Assembly (NCBI RefSeq): GCF_900129825.1
Contig: NZ_FQWZ01000007.1
Coordinates: 260,543 to 304,556, forward strand
Source of the DNA: Hydrocarboniphaga daqingensis
Lineage (GTDB): Bacteria; Pseudomonadota; Gammaproteobacteria; Nevskiales; Nevskiaceae
Direction: 5' to 3'
DNA: 44,014 bases
Positions 16,976 through 24,004 of the stretch are shown here, in pieces. Within the stretch, counting starts at the first letter, position 1. Every line of letters begins with the position of its first letter. The notes beneath the pieces were generated by a model. The model was not told the origin of the DNA and made no database searches. It saw only the letters and a program-made list of their open reading frames with translations. A program made the translations under genes and the position numbers.

Positions 16976-17437
16976 GTGGGCTATTGGTTGATGAAGTCGG
17001 AGCCGGATGAGTTCGGCATCGAGGATCTGATCCGGTCAGACAAGCAGACAACGACCTGGTCCGGCGTTCGCAACTTTCAGGCGCGCAATTTCATGCGCGA
17101 CGACATGAAGCTGGGCGACCTCGCTTTCTTCTACCACTCGAGCTGCCCAGCCCCCGGGGTCGTGGGCACGATGAAAGTCGTAAAGGCCGCCTACCCGGAT
17201 CCGACTCAATTCGATCCGGCAAGCGACTACTTCGACCCCAAGTCGAAACCCGACAATCCGACATGGGTTGCCGTTGATCTGCAGTTCGTCAAGCAGTTTC
17301 CATTGGTCAGCCTGGAGGCGCTGCGCAAGGAGCCCAAGCTGGCCGAGATGCGCTTGCTTCAAAAAGGCAACCGCCTGTCGGTGCTGCCGGTCAACGCGGC
17401 CGAATGGAAGCGAATCATGTCGATGGTGGAAGGCTGA
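16976..17437 (+). CDS. EVE domain-containing protein
   Basis: A 153-residue cytoplasmic protein made of a single EVE domain, related to human thymocyte nuclear protein 1 and in the PUA-like superfamily. Family signs: YWLMKSEPDEFGIEDL at the N-terminus, TTWSGVRNFQARNFMRDD near 24, GDLAFFYHS near 46 and WVAVDLQFVKQFP near 97. EVE domains bind modified bases in DNA or RNA; the physiological role of stand-alone bacterial members is unsettled. I chose GTG at 16976 because GGAGAG lies six bases upstream; the frame is open to 16937. Confidence 0.88.
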   Translation: MGYWLMKSEPDEFGIEDLIRSDKQTTTWSGVRNFQARNFMRDDMKLGDLAFFYHSSCPAPGVVGTMKVVKAAYPDPTQFDPASDYFDPKSKPDNPTWVAVDLQFVKQFPLVSLEALRKEPKLAEMRLLQKGNRLSVLPVNAAEWKRIMSMVEG

Positions 17438-17547
17438 TTCCCCGCATCACGGCTGATGAGCGGCTTGCGCTGCGTCCAATCCGTCGCGGCTTCTTGCGTG
17501 TCGAAGCTCACCAGCGGCGCAAGGCGGTCTGCTGACAGTCGCCGCGA

Positions 17548-17889
17548 TCAGTCGATCGTACCCACTGTGATGACGCTGCCTTCCAAGTCGGGCGTGACGG
17601 TGATCTGGCAGCCGAGTCGATGGCCTTGTGCTGGGCTGTAGCCGATGAAGGCCAGCAAGTCAGCTTCGGCCTCATCGTGCAGCGGCAAGCGTTGCTGCAG
17701 AGCCTGCGTCAGCACGACATGGCAGGTGCCACAAGCGCAGCTTCCGCCACAGTCTCCATCGATGCCGCGAATCAGGTGATTCTTCGCCACGGACATCAAG
17801 GTGTCGCCAGCGGTTGCAGTGACTTGATGCGACACGCCTTCAATGTCGATGTAGCAAAACCGGATGGAGCTTGCGTCCCCATTGGACAT
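17548..17889 (-). CDS. Adrenodoxin-type [2Fe-2S] ferredoxin
   Basis: A 113-residue soluble electron carrier. Cluster ligands are C47, C53, C56 and C94 (CGGSCACGTCHV and LGCQITV), the C-x5-C-x2-C...C pattern of adrenodoxin/putidaredoxin ferredoxins. C51 is an additional cysteine seen in the subfamily. Such ferredoxins feed electrons to P450s and other oxygenases. It lies 72 bases downstream of the diiron-motif protein on the same strand, separated by a strong hairpin, so it is the likely reductant for that protein. No ferredoxin reductase is nearby. It converges with the EVE-domain gene. Confidence 0.88.
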   Translation of the reverse strand: MSNGDASSIRFCYIDIEGVSHQVTATAGDTLMSVAKNHLIRGIDGDCGGSCACGTCHVVLTQALQQRLPLHDEAEADLLAFIGYSPAQGHRLGCQITVTPDLEGSVITVGTID

Positions 17890-17923
17890 GATCGGTGAAT
17901 CCTTGCGTTGAGGGTGGTCAAAG

Positions 17924-17954
17924 CGTCGGAGCGCGACGGGGTCGCGCTCCGACG
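17924..17954 (-). other. Perfect 14-bp hairpin between diiron gene and ferredoxin
   Basis: CGTCGGAGCGCGAC (17924-17937) and GTCGCGCTCCGACG (17941-17954) form a perfect stem with a three-base loop. On the minus strand it is followed only by a short TTT, so full termination is unlikely. It may attenuate read-through or protect the upstream mRNA, setting unequal levels of the two proteins. Confidence 0.6.
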
Positions 17955-17961
17955 TGAGAGG

Positions 17962-18870
17962 CTAGGCGCTGGGGGCGGCGACGCCCATCATCTCCGCCAT
18001 CTTTTGGTGATCGATTTCGAGCACGTTGCCGCCGGCCTTCTCGAAGCGGCGCCACGCGATCTGAATCGGGTTCTGCTCGGTGGTTACGATCGGATGCTGA
18101 TGCGGATGATAGTTGCCGCGCAGCACGGGCAATGCATTCCATGCAAAGCGTGCCAGCATGATCCAGCAGAACGCGACGCTGGCCATGCCGTAGAACGGAT
18201 TGCGCCACCAGCCTTCACGCCAGCTCATATGGACGAATGCGCGATGGGTTTCGCCTGCGATGTGCATCAATGCGGCGATGACCATGCGCCGGCGATACCA
18301 GGTGTGTTTTCCGAACAGCGCCTGGTAGACCTCGAATGCGGCCGCACCGTGCTCGACTTCTTCAACCTGGTGCCAGATCCACATCGCTTTGACGACCGGA
18401 TCGGCGTCGGCAAACCACTTGTCATGGTTCTGCAGCACCAAGGCGCCCGCCAGAAACGTAAACGTCTCGTAGCCAGCAGTGAAGCCGACCAACTCCTTGA
18501 GTGTGTCGGTCTGTGCTCGCTGACCGAAGTACGCTTTGGCTTCGGCCTCGTAACGCGCCAGTTTCGGATAGCGCTTGACCAGCGCCTGATTGAACTCCAT
18601 GAAGTTCTTCGCGTGATGCGCTTCCTGGCCGATGATGGCGCCGACGTCCCGCAGTAGCCGCGGATCGTCGAGGTGGGTCTTGGCCTTGGAAAGAGCACGA
18701 ATCAGATAGCGCTCGAAGTAGGGGACATGGAGCCCCAGAGCGTTGATGAACATCGAGAACCAGGGCGAGGTGCGACTCCAGACCAGGTTCTCCGGATCGA
18801 CTTTCTTGACATCAAAAACCAGTGGACGTACCGGGAATCCGTCCATTGGGTGGTCAGTCTGCGTTGTCAT
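17962..18870 (-). CDS. PF10118 'metal-dependent hydrolase' with a full diiron-oxygenase motif
   Basis: A 302-residue protein of the family usually named 'predicted metal-dependent hydrolase' (PF10118/COG3687). The sequence shows E53 (PYFERYL), E83xxH86 (QEAHHAKNF), E135 (GYETFTFLAG) and E171xxH174 (EEVEHGAAAF). This is the E / ExxH / E / ExxH arrangement of ferritin-like diiron enzymes, with helix spacings (30, 49, 36) like rubrerythrin. That makes an O2-activating diiron oxygenase at least as likely as a hydrolase. Hydrophobic stretches near 225-245 suggest membrane association. AGAGGAGA precedes the ATG at 18870. A palindrome shared with the LuxR regulator promoter lies upstream, and a ferredoxin gene follows. 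Family assignment is firm; the reaction is inferred. Confidence 0.8.
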   Translation of the reverse strand: MTTQTDHPMDGFPVRPLVFDVKKVDPENLVWSRTSPWFSMFINALGLHVPYFERYLIRALSKAKTHLDDPRLLRDVGAIIGQEAHHAKNFMEFNQALVKRYPKLARYEAEAKAYFGQRAQTDTLKELVGFTAGYETFTFLAGALVLQNHDKWFADADPVVKAMWIWHQVEEVEHGAAAFEVYQALFGKHTWYRRRMVIAALMHIAGETHRAFVHMSWREGWWRNPFYGMASVAFCWIMLARFAWNALPVLRGNYHPHQHPIVTTEQNPIQIAWRRFEKAGGNVLEIDHQKMAEMMGVAAPSA

Positions 18871-18922
18871 GTCGGTTCTCCTCTGCGCACGATTACGTCA
18901 GCAGAGTGTCACTCAAGTGCCC

Positions 18923-18952
18923 GATCCAGACCCCGATCGTTCGATCTGGATC
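18923..18952. promoter_or_regulatory. Palindromic operator upstream of the diiron gene
   Basis: CCCCGATCG (18931-18939), TT, CGATCTGGA (18942-18950) matches the perfect palindrome upstream of the LuxR-type regulator, apart from two changes in the right arm. An outer inverted repeat GATCCAGA (18923-18930) / TCTGGATC (18945-18952) adds symmetry. It is centred about 70 bases before the diiron gene's start codon, a position suited to activator binding. Confidence 0.6.
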
Positions 18953-19028
18953 GTCGCGGGTCGCGCATCGTCGCGATTACCGCGACGCGACGCTCAGCCG
19001 TACCGGTGACGCGGGCAACCCGGATTGG

Positions 19029-21791
19029 CTACTTGAGCATCGTCAGCTCGCGCGCCCGCGCGACGGCAGCGGTCCGGCTGCCGACACCGATCTTCGAGTA
19101 GATGTTGTGCAGGTGCCACTTCACCGTTGACTCGGAGATCAGGAGTGCATCGGCCAGTTGCTTGTTGGCCAGCCCCGCTTCGACCAGTCGCAGCAACTCG
19201 ATCTCTCGATCGGTCAGTGTCTCGGTCGGCTTCGCATCGTGAAGCGCCGCGCCCGTCGCGGCGATTGCCAGGCTCTGATCCTCGGTCGATAACGTGGTGA
19301 GCAGCGTGCTTTCCAGTGCGCGCTTGACGCGCAGGTCGCCGCCCAGCGGGGCATCACCGCGCCGCTCTACGATGGCCTTGAGTATCGGAATCAAGCCCGG
19401 TCCGGCATGCGCGATGGGATAGGCGTGCTGCTCCAGCGCGGCCGAGGAGAGGGCTTTGTCGAGTTCACGAATCGCATCGCTGGGTCGCTGGTCAGCCCAC
19501 ATTGCATGTGCCCGAACCGCTCGAAGCGTCAGCGCGAAGCTGACGCTACCCGTCGACGGCTGCTGTTGCAGCAGCATGGTGATCAAGCGCAGCGCCAACG
19601 CAGCGTCGCCGTTGGCCAGCGCGAGTCGCGCGCGCAGCAGCTTCAGGGCGTCATGTTCGCCACGGAATGTCGTGGCCTGTTTCAGCGTCCGATCTTCGAG
19701 CAGTTGCGTGCGCGCCACCGATTCCATCGCGCCGGTGATGTCGCCGGCGTTGAGGCGCAAGGTGACTTCTTCGATCGCCAGATTCAGATACAGCCGCGGC
19801 TGGCCCATGCTCAGCGCCGTGTCTTGTCCGTCCATCAGGATCCGGCGGGCGTGGTCGGGCTCGCCTCTCAGGGCGGATAAACGGGCATCGATGCGGTAGG
19901 CCAGAAACAGCGGATACAAGGGACCAAATGTCGCCGTGAACGAGCGGCCTAAGCCCATGAACTCAGCAGCGCGATCCAGATCGCAGCGTTGCAGCGCGAC
20001 CTCGGCACTCAGCAATGCGGCCATCGCCGACGAATAGCCCCTGCTGGATTCCGCAGTATGAGCACAGTCCACCGCGCGGCCAGAATGCTCGAACGCGCTG
20101 CGGACATGCCCCATCTCAAGGGCTGCCACGCCTTGCAGAAAGATCGCCCATACGGTCGGATACGGTACGCCAGCCCGATGACCTGCCCGGTAGGCCTCCG
20201 ATGCGGTACGCGCGGACAGCTCGAACTCTTGACGAGCAAAGTAGCCGTAGCTGAGCGTGTTGCAGATCGACGATGTGAGAAACGGCCTGTCGTCCCCTAG
20301 CTCTTTTCGAAGGGCGATGCCCAGTTCGATCGCGTTATCGATCTCGTCGTTGGCGCCGCTGGCCATCACTTGAATGACGCGGGCGACGAACGATTGCTCC
20401 GTGACCGCCTGCTGCGGCAGGTTCCAGCCGTCTTGGCTGCGCAACTGCTGTAGAACACGGTCGGCAATGGCTGTCGCGCGGTCGCTGTCGCGCGAGAACG
20501 CGCGCGCCCAGGCGTGCGCCAGCGCCAGTTCCGGCGTCCGCAAGTGATACCGCTCCGGCAGTCGCCGCATCCACTCGAGTACCGTGTAGTGATCGCCTTG
20601 CCGCATCGTCAGCGTCGCGGCATGGGTGGCGATCAGGTCGCAGGCTCTGTCGTAATGCTGGCCGTCCAGTGCGTACTGGATCGCTTCAGTCGTCAGCCCC
20701 TGCGCTTCACACCAGGTCGAGGCGCGTTCGAAGACCCGGCTCAGCAACGTCGGGTCTGTCGCGGTGACCTGATCCTGAAGGAACGACGAAAACAGGTGGT
20801 GATATCGATACCACCCGCCTTCCCGATCCAAGGCGATCACAAACAGATTGGCACGCGACAAGTGCTCGATCATCGCCGCACCGTTTGGATGCCCTGACAC
20901 GGCCGCAGCCAATCCGGCTGACATGCGGGTCAGCGGTGCCGTGGCGAGCAGGAATTGACGGACGGCCTCGGGCTGGCTGCGCAGCACCACTTCCATCAAG
21001 TAGGTCGACAGATCGCGATCCCGGCCGGAAAACTTCTCGATGAGCTGACTCGTCTGGCACGCATGCTTTCGCAGTGCGAGCCCGGCCAACTGCAAGCCGG
21101 TGGGCCATCCCTCGGTCGTTTCCAGCAGCAGCGCCAGATCCTTCTGCCCCAGATCGACGCCATGCGACAGCTTCAAAAAGTCGTAGGCCTGTTGCGCAGA
21201 GAAGCTCAGGTCTTCCTGTTGCACGTCGATCAATCGATTACGAAGCCGGAATCGCGATAGATCGAGCGGGATGCGTTGCCGGCTGGCAATGACGACGCGT
21301 AGCGTGGGCGGCGCGGAGGCCAGCAGCTTGTTCAGGAAGAACAGAATGACGTCGTTCTGAATGTGCTGGAAATCATCCAGAAACAGAACCGCATCCCGCG
21401 GCAGGTTGGATACATGCGCCAGCAGGCGCCGGAAAAGTGGCTCGATGTCGCGAAACGGTGTACGACCTTGCAGCATCAGATCATCGAACTTCGCGCCCGG
21501 ATCCAGACGGATCAGCGCTGCCACCAAGTAGGTGGCGAAGTTGGAGGGCGTGTCGTCATCCGGGTCGAGGTTGATCCAGCCCAGACCGGTTCCACTCGTG
21601 GCGAGTGACTGATGAATCTCCGCCAGCAGCGTGGACTTTCCCGAGCCGGCGGCGGCAACCACGGTCAGGATGCTGCCCTGGGTACGCACGAACGCGTCGA
21701 ACAAGGCGCGCCGTGTGATCAGCCTGCCGTCGCACTCTGGTGCGCTCAGCTTGGTCGTGATGATGCTGTGTGAGGAAGTCTTGGCGACCAA
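19029..21791 (-). CDS. LuxR-family MalT/AlkS-like (LAL) transcriptional activator
   Basis: A 920-residue LAL regulator. An N-terminal STAND ATPase domain has Walker A AAAGSGKSTLL (46-56), a Walker B-like VLFLDDFQHI near 135 and LRVVIASRQRIPLDLSRFRLR. A long helical TPR-like region fills about 380-840. The C-terminal LuxR helix-turn-helix is at about 855-915 (LTDREIELLRLVEAGLANKQLADALLI, then STVKWHLHNIYSKIGV). Relatives such as MalT and AlkS bind ATP and a small inducer, oligomerise and activate catabolic operons. Start is TTG at 21791 with GAAGG nearby. A palindrome lies 82 bases upstream, shared with the divergent isomerase promoter, and a second copy precedes the diiron gene. It very probably controls this cluster; the inducer is unknown. 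Confidence 0.9.
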   Translation of the reverse strand: MVAKTSSHSIITTKLSAPECDGRLITRRALFDAFVRTQGSILTVVAAAGSGKSTLLAEIHQSLATSGTGLGWINLDPDDDTPSNFATYLVAALIRLDPGAKFDDLMLQGRTPFRDIEPLFRRLLAHVSNLPRDAVLFLDDFQHIQNDVILFFLNKLLASAPPTLRVVIASRQRIPLDLSRFRLRNRLIDVQQEDLSFSAQQAYDFLKLSHGVDLGQKDLALLLETTEGWPTGLQLAGLALRKHACQTSQLIEKFSGRDRDLSTYLMEVVLRSQPEAVRQFLLATAPLTRMSAGLAAAVSGHPNGAAMIEHLSRANLFVIALDREGGWYRYHHLFSSFLQDQVTATDPTLLSRVFERASTWCEAQGLTTEAIQYALDGQHYDRACDLIATHAATLTMRQGDHYTVLEWMRRLPERYHLRTPELALAHAWARAFSRDSDRATAIADRVLQQLRSQDGWNLPQQAVTEQSFVARVIQVMASGANDEIDNAIELGIALRKELGDDRPFLTSSICNTLSYGYFARQEFELSARTASEAYRAGHRAGVPYPTVWAIFLQGVAALEMGHVRSAFEHSGRAVDCAHTAESSRGYSSAMAALLSAEVALQRCDLDRAAEFMGLGRSFTATFGPLYPLFLAYRIDARLSALRGEPDHARRILMDGQDTALSMGQPRLYLNLAIEEVTLRLNAGDITGAMESVARTQLLEDRTLKQATTFRGEHDALKLLRARLALANGDAALALRLITMLLQQQPSTGSVSFALTLRAVRAHAMWADQRPSDAIRELDKALSSAALEQHAYPIAHAGPGLIPILKAIVERRGDAPLGGDLRVKRALESTLLTTLSTEDQSLAIAATGAALHDAKPTETLTDREIELLRLVEAGLANKQLADALLISESTVKWHLHNIYSKIGVGSRTAAVARARELTMLK

Positions 21792-21848
21792 GGTGGTGAC
21801 CTTCGAGCTGTTGGGGGTCGACGCGGCCGCGTGTAAAAGTTGCCGCGC

Positions 21849-21893
21849 ATACTACCCGTCCGTTGGGCAGGTGCCCCGATCGAACGATCGGGG
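21849..21893. promoter_or_regulatory. Shared palindromic operator and divergent promoters (regulator / isomerase)
   Basis: CCCCGATCG (21874-21882), AA, CGATCGGGG (21885-21893) is a perfect palindrome. On the minus strand a -10-like TAGTAT (21854-21849) puts the palindrome centre near -41 for the regulator gene. On the plus strand a weaker TAACCT (21914-21919) puts it near -42 for the isomerase gene. Both are the standard place for an activator overlapping -35. The near-copy at 18931-18950 ties in the third promoter. Confidence 0.65.
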
Positions 21894-21980
21894 CCTTCGC
21901 TCGACGGTGCTCCTAACCTATGGCGCATTCAACTCAAGCCATCAAGGACTTAGCCCGTGCACAGAGTCGAAGCGAATCGC

Positions 21981-22430
21981 ATGACGAAGAACGGCCTCGC
22001 CGCGATCTTCATCGCCCTGGTCGGTGGATTTGCCCTGACGTACTCGATGACCAAGGGGATTTCGCTGTGGCCTCTGTCGATCTTCATCGACTGGATTCCG
22101 CCTGGCACCCCGCAAGGGTGGCGAATCTTCCATCTGGGCATGCTGACCAACGGCATCATGGCCATCGCGCTCGGAGGCGCCATGAACCGGCTGTCGATGA
22201 CGCCCCGCAAAGCCGCGATCGCCTGCTGGGGTGTGATCATCGCCGTGTGGGGCAACTTCATGTTCTATGTGTTCGGCATGTTCGCTCCGAACCACGGTCT
22301 GTCGTACGCCGGCAATGCGCTGGGAGAGGGCAATCTGGCCGGCGCGCTCGCGTTTCTGCCGGCCGTGTTCGGCGCGATCACGCTGATGGTCGCGGTCGCC
22401 TTGATGTTCGGCGCCAAAGCCGAGCGCTGA
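21981..22430 (+). CDS. Styrene oxide isomerase-like membrane protein
   Basis: A 149-residue protein with four transmembrane helices (about 5-22, 50-66, 77-98, 120-143). It aligns along its length with StyC, the haem-dependent epoxide isomerase of Pseudomonas styrene degradation. Shared blocks are PPGTPQGWRIFHLGMLTNG (StyC: VPGSPEGWARAHSGPALNG), NFMFYVFGMFAPNHGLSY and LPAVFG. H51, N57 and Y96 match StyC H58, N64 and Y103 with identical spacing; in StyC the histidine binds haem b and the others line the epoxide site. StyC converts styrene oxide to phenylacetaldehyde. The ATG at 21981 fits StyC better than GTG at 21957. It is divergent from the LAL regulator and shares its palindrome. No styAB monooxygenase is present, so the substrate is unknown. 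Confidence 0.82.
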   Translation: MTKNGLAAIFIALVGGFALTYSMTKGISLWPLSIFIDWIPPGTPQGWRIFHLGMLTNGIMAIALGGAMNRLSMTPRKAAIACWGVIIAVWGNFMFYVFGMFAPNHGLSYAGNALGEGNLAGALAFLPAVFGAITLMVAVALMFGAKAER

Positions 22431-22485
22431 CGCCTGATTTGCGATGCGCATGAAATCCGCAGCGCACGCGCTGCTGGGATGAAGC

Positions 22486-23094
22486 TCAAGTAAAGCGCTG
22501 CAGTCCGTGCTCGGTACAGACGGCGTGCAGCGGGATGTCCCAGCGATCGACGCTCACGCGATCGCAGCGCTGCAGCGCGTAGGCATAGCCGAGGCGCCAC
22601 GGTCGACGCTGCGCAGCGCTGCCGGCCAGCAGCCGGTCGTAATACCCGCCGCCGGTGCCGAGGCGGTTGCCCGCGCCGTCAAAGCCGGTCAAGGGCATGA
22701 CGATCGCATCGAGTTGGGTTCGCCGCGCATGGACGCTGCCGCAGGGTTCGATGATGCCGTAGCGATTGCGTTGCAGCGCGGTATCGGCATGCAACTCGAT
22801 CAAGCGCATCTGCTTGCCGACCAGACGTGGCAAATAGACATGCAGCCCATCGTCAAGCAGCGCGTCGATCAGCGGAGCGGTCGACAATTCGGATCGATAC
22901 GCCAGATACAGCGCGACATGGCGGCAGCCACGCAAGCGCAGCGCACGCAGTGCGTGCCGTGCGCAGTGCCGGGCAGCGTGGTGACGATATCGGGATGGCA
23001 GCGCGGCGCGTTGCGCCTGCAACTGGCGGCGGAGCAGCTGCTTGCTGTCCGCCGCTGACGGAATGGGAGCGGTGTCTCCCGCCTGCGCCGTCAT
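22486..23094 (-). CDS. ygfA: 5-formyltetrahydrofolate cyclo-ligase
   Basis: About 202 residues. The enzyme converts 5-formyl-THF to 5,10-methenyl-THF with ATP, recycling a folate storage form. Motifs: KQLLRRQLQAQRAAL at the N-terminus, ALYLAYRSELSTAPLIDALL near 65, VYLPRLVG near 88, PLTGFDGAGNRLGTGGGYYDRLL near 140 and PLHAVCTEHGLQRF at the end. It follows zapA and 6S RNA, the standard gammaproteobacterial order. The start is uncertain: ATG at 23094 gives a normal length but lies inside the predicted 3' part of 6S RNA (23071-23257), so the two overlap or initiation is downstream at a non-ATG codon. Confidence 0.88.
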   Translation of the reverse strand: MTAQAGDTAPIPSAADSKQLLRRQLQAQRAALPSRYRHHAARHCARHALRALRLRGCRHVALYLAYRSELSTAPLIDALLDDGLHVYLPRLVGKQMRLIELHADTALQRNRYGIIEPCGSVHARRTQLDAIVMPLTGFDGAGNRLGTGGGYYDRLLAGSAAQRRPWRLGYAYALQRCDRVSVDRWDIPLHAVCTEHGLQRFT

Positions 23095-23257
23095 TCGCTC
23101 GGTACCTTGAGACGAGGTCTCAAGTGGGTGCCGCAATCCGTTCTTCGGGCTTCCCGCCGATAACGCGGGCCTGCACGCCCAAACAGAATTGGCTCCCGGG
23201 GTTTTGCAATTAGGCTCAAGGGGATTAGAGCGATTGTCGAACGCCGCAGGAGACACC
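23071..23257 (-). ncRNA. ssrS: 6S RNA
   Basis: About 187 nt between zapA and the 5-FCL gene, the conserved 6S location. The ends pair: GGTGTCTCC at the 5' end (23257-23249) with GGAGACACC at the 3' end (23079-23071), followed by a further GC stem. The 5' side of the central bubble reads AATCCCCTTGAGCC, like the E. coli CCCCUGAGCC. The 3' side has the hairpin CTTGAGAC-CTC-GTCTCAAG, equivalent to the E. coli hairpin there. E. coli 6S is 184 nt. 6S RNA binds sigma-70 RNA polymerase in stationary phase. The ends are set by the closing stem and may be off by a few bases. Confidence 0.87.
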
Positions 23258-23263
23258 GGCGCC

Positions 23264-23269
23264 ATGATA
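23264..23269 (-). promoter_or_regulatory. -10 element of 6S RNA
   Basis: TATCAT on the minus strand ends seven bases before the predicted 6S 5' end at 23257, matching normal -10 spacing. No convincing -35 is visible. Confidence 0.55.
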
Positions 23270-23351
23270 ACACCGCGCTGCGCTGTCGCCCGACCAGAAT
23301 GCGATGCGTTGTTGCCGCTGGTCGCGCCGCAGTGACCGTCGCGGCGCGCCG

Positions 23352-23687
23352 TCACTCCAATGCAAGCGTCGAGTCGATGTCCAGGCGCATCTGGCGCACG
23401 CGCGCCAGCGCGGCGTCATCGGGTTGTGCCACCGAGTCGGAGCCTTTCAATTCCAGCAGCTCACGCGCGATATTCAGCGCCGCCATCACGGCGATGCGCT
23501 CGGCGCCGAGCGCCTTGCCGCGCTTGCGGATCGCGGTCATCCGCTCGTTCAGATAATCGGCGGAAGCCACGAGTGCTTCATGTTCTTCGGCCGGACACAT
23601 CACCGTGTACTCGCGGCCCATGATCCGCACCGTGACGCTGCGTGCTTCGCTCTTGCCGTCGCTGTCGAAGGAGACTTTGTCGTTCAC
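23352..23687 (-). CDS. zapA: Cell division protein ZapA
   Basis: A 111-residue cytoplasmic protein that cross-links FtsZ filaments at the division ring. Family signs: SVTVRIMGREYTVMCPAEEHEALVASADYLN near residues 17-47 (globular head), then RKRGKALGAERIAVMAALNIARELLEL leading into the coiled-coil tail. The start is GTG at 23687, overlapping the upstream stop in GTGA. It precedes 6S RNA and the 5-FCL gene. Confidence 0.93.
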   Translation of the reverse strand: MNDKVSFDSDGKSEARSVTVRIMGREYTVMCPAEEHEALVASADYLNERMTAIRKRGKALGAERIAVMAALNIARELLELKGSDSVAQPDDAALARVRQMRLDIDSTLALE

Positions 23688-23878
23688 GGATCTTGCTCGG
23701 TTTCCAGCAGCCGGACGCGCTCGACGATGCCCTCGATGCGCCGCCGCAGCTCGTTGTTCAGGGCCACCATCCGGTCACGTTCCTGCTGGGCGCGACGCGC
23801 TTCAAGACGCGCCTGCCGGTAGGCGGCAGCGAGTCGCTGTATGCGCTGTTCGAGTTGCTCGAGTTCGGCTTCCAGCAT
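23684..23878 (-). CDS. TIGR02449 family coiled-coil protein
   Basis: A 64-residue, highly charged, all-helical protein with heptad-like pattern throughout (LEQLEQRIQRLAAAYRQARLEA..., RIEGIVERVRLLET). It is directly upstream of, and overlaps, zapA, the usual place of TIGR02449. A ZapB-like role in the division apparatus is plausible from size and context but not shown. The ATG at 23878 is the first in frame. Confidence 0.8.
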   Translation of the reverse strand: MLEAELEQLEQRIQRLAAAYRQARLEARRAQQERDRMVALNNELRRRIEGIVERVRLLETEQDP

Positions 23879-23923
23879 GGTGCGGCGCGGCAGAGGTGTG
23901 GCCTGAGTATAGCCGCGGCGCTC

Positions 23924-23960
23924 AAATAAAAGCCGCTCTCCCGGCGAGCGGAAGAGCGGC
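23924..23960 (-). terminator. Intrinsic terminator of the Do-type protease gene
   Basis: On the minus strand GCCGCTCT (23960-23953) pairs with AGAGCGGC (23939-23932) across a 13-base GC-rich loop, followed by TTTTATTT. It lies 45 bases after the protease stop and separates it from TIGR02449-zapA. Confidence 0.8.
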
Positions 23961-23972
23961 CGTGTTGAACGC

Positions 23973-23996
23973 AGCCGATCGCAGCAGCGATCGGCT
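23973..23996 (-). other. Second stem-loop between the protease stop and its terminator
   Basis: AGCCGATCG (23973-23981) and CGATCGGCT (23988-23996) form a nine-base-pair stem with a six-base loop, ten bases after the protease stop codon. It may protect the 3' end. Confidence 0.5.
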
Positions 23997-24004
23997 GGCG
24001 ATGA

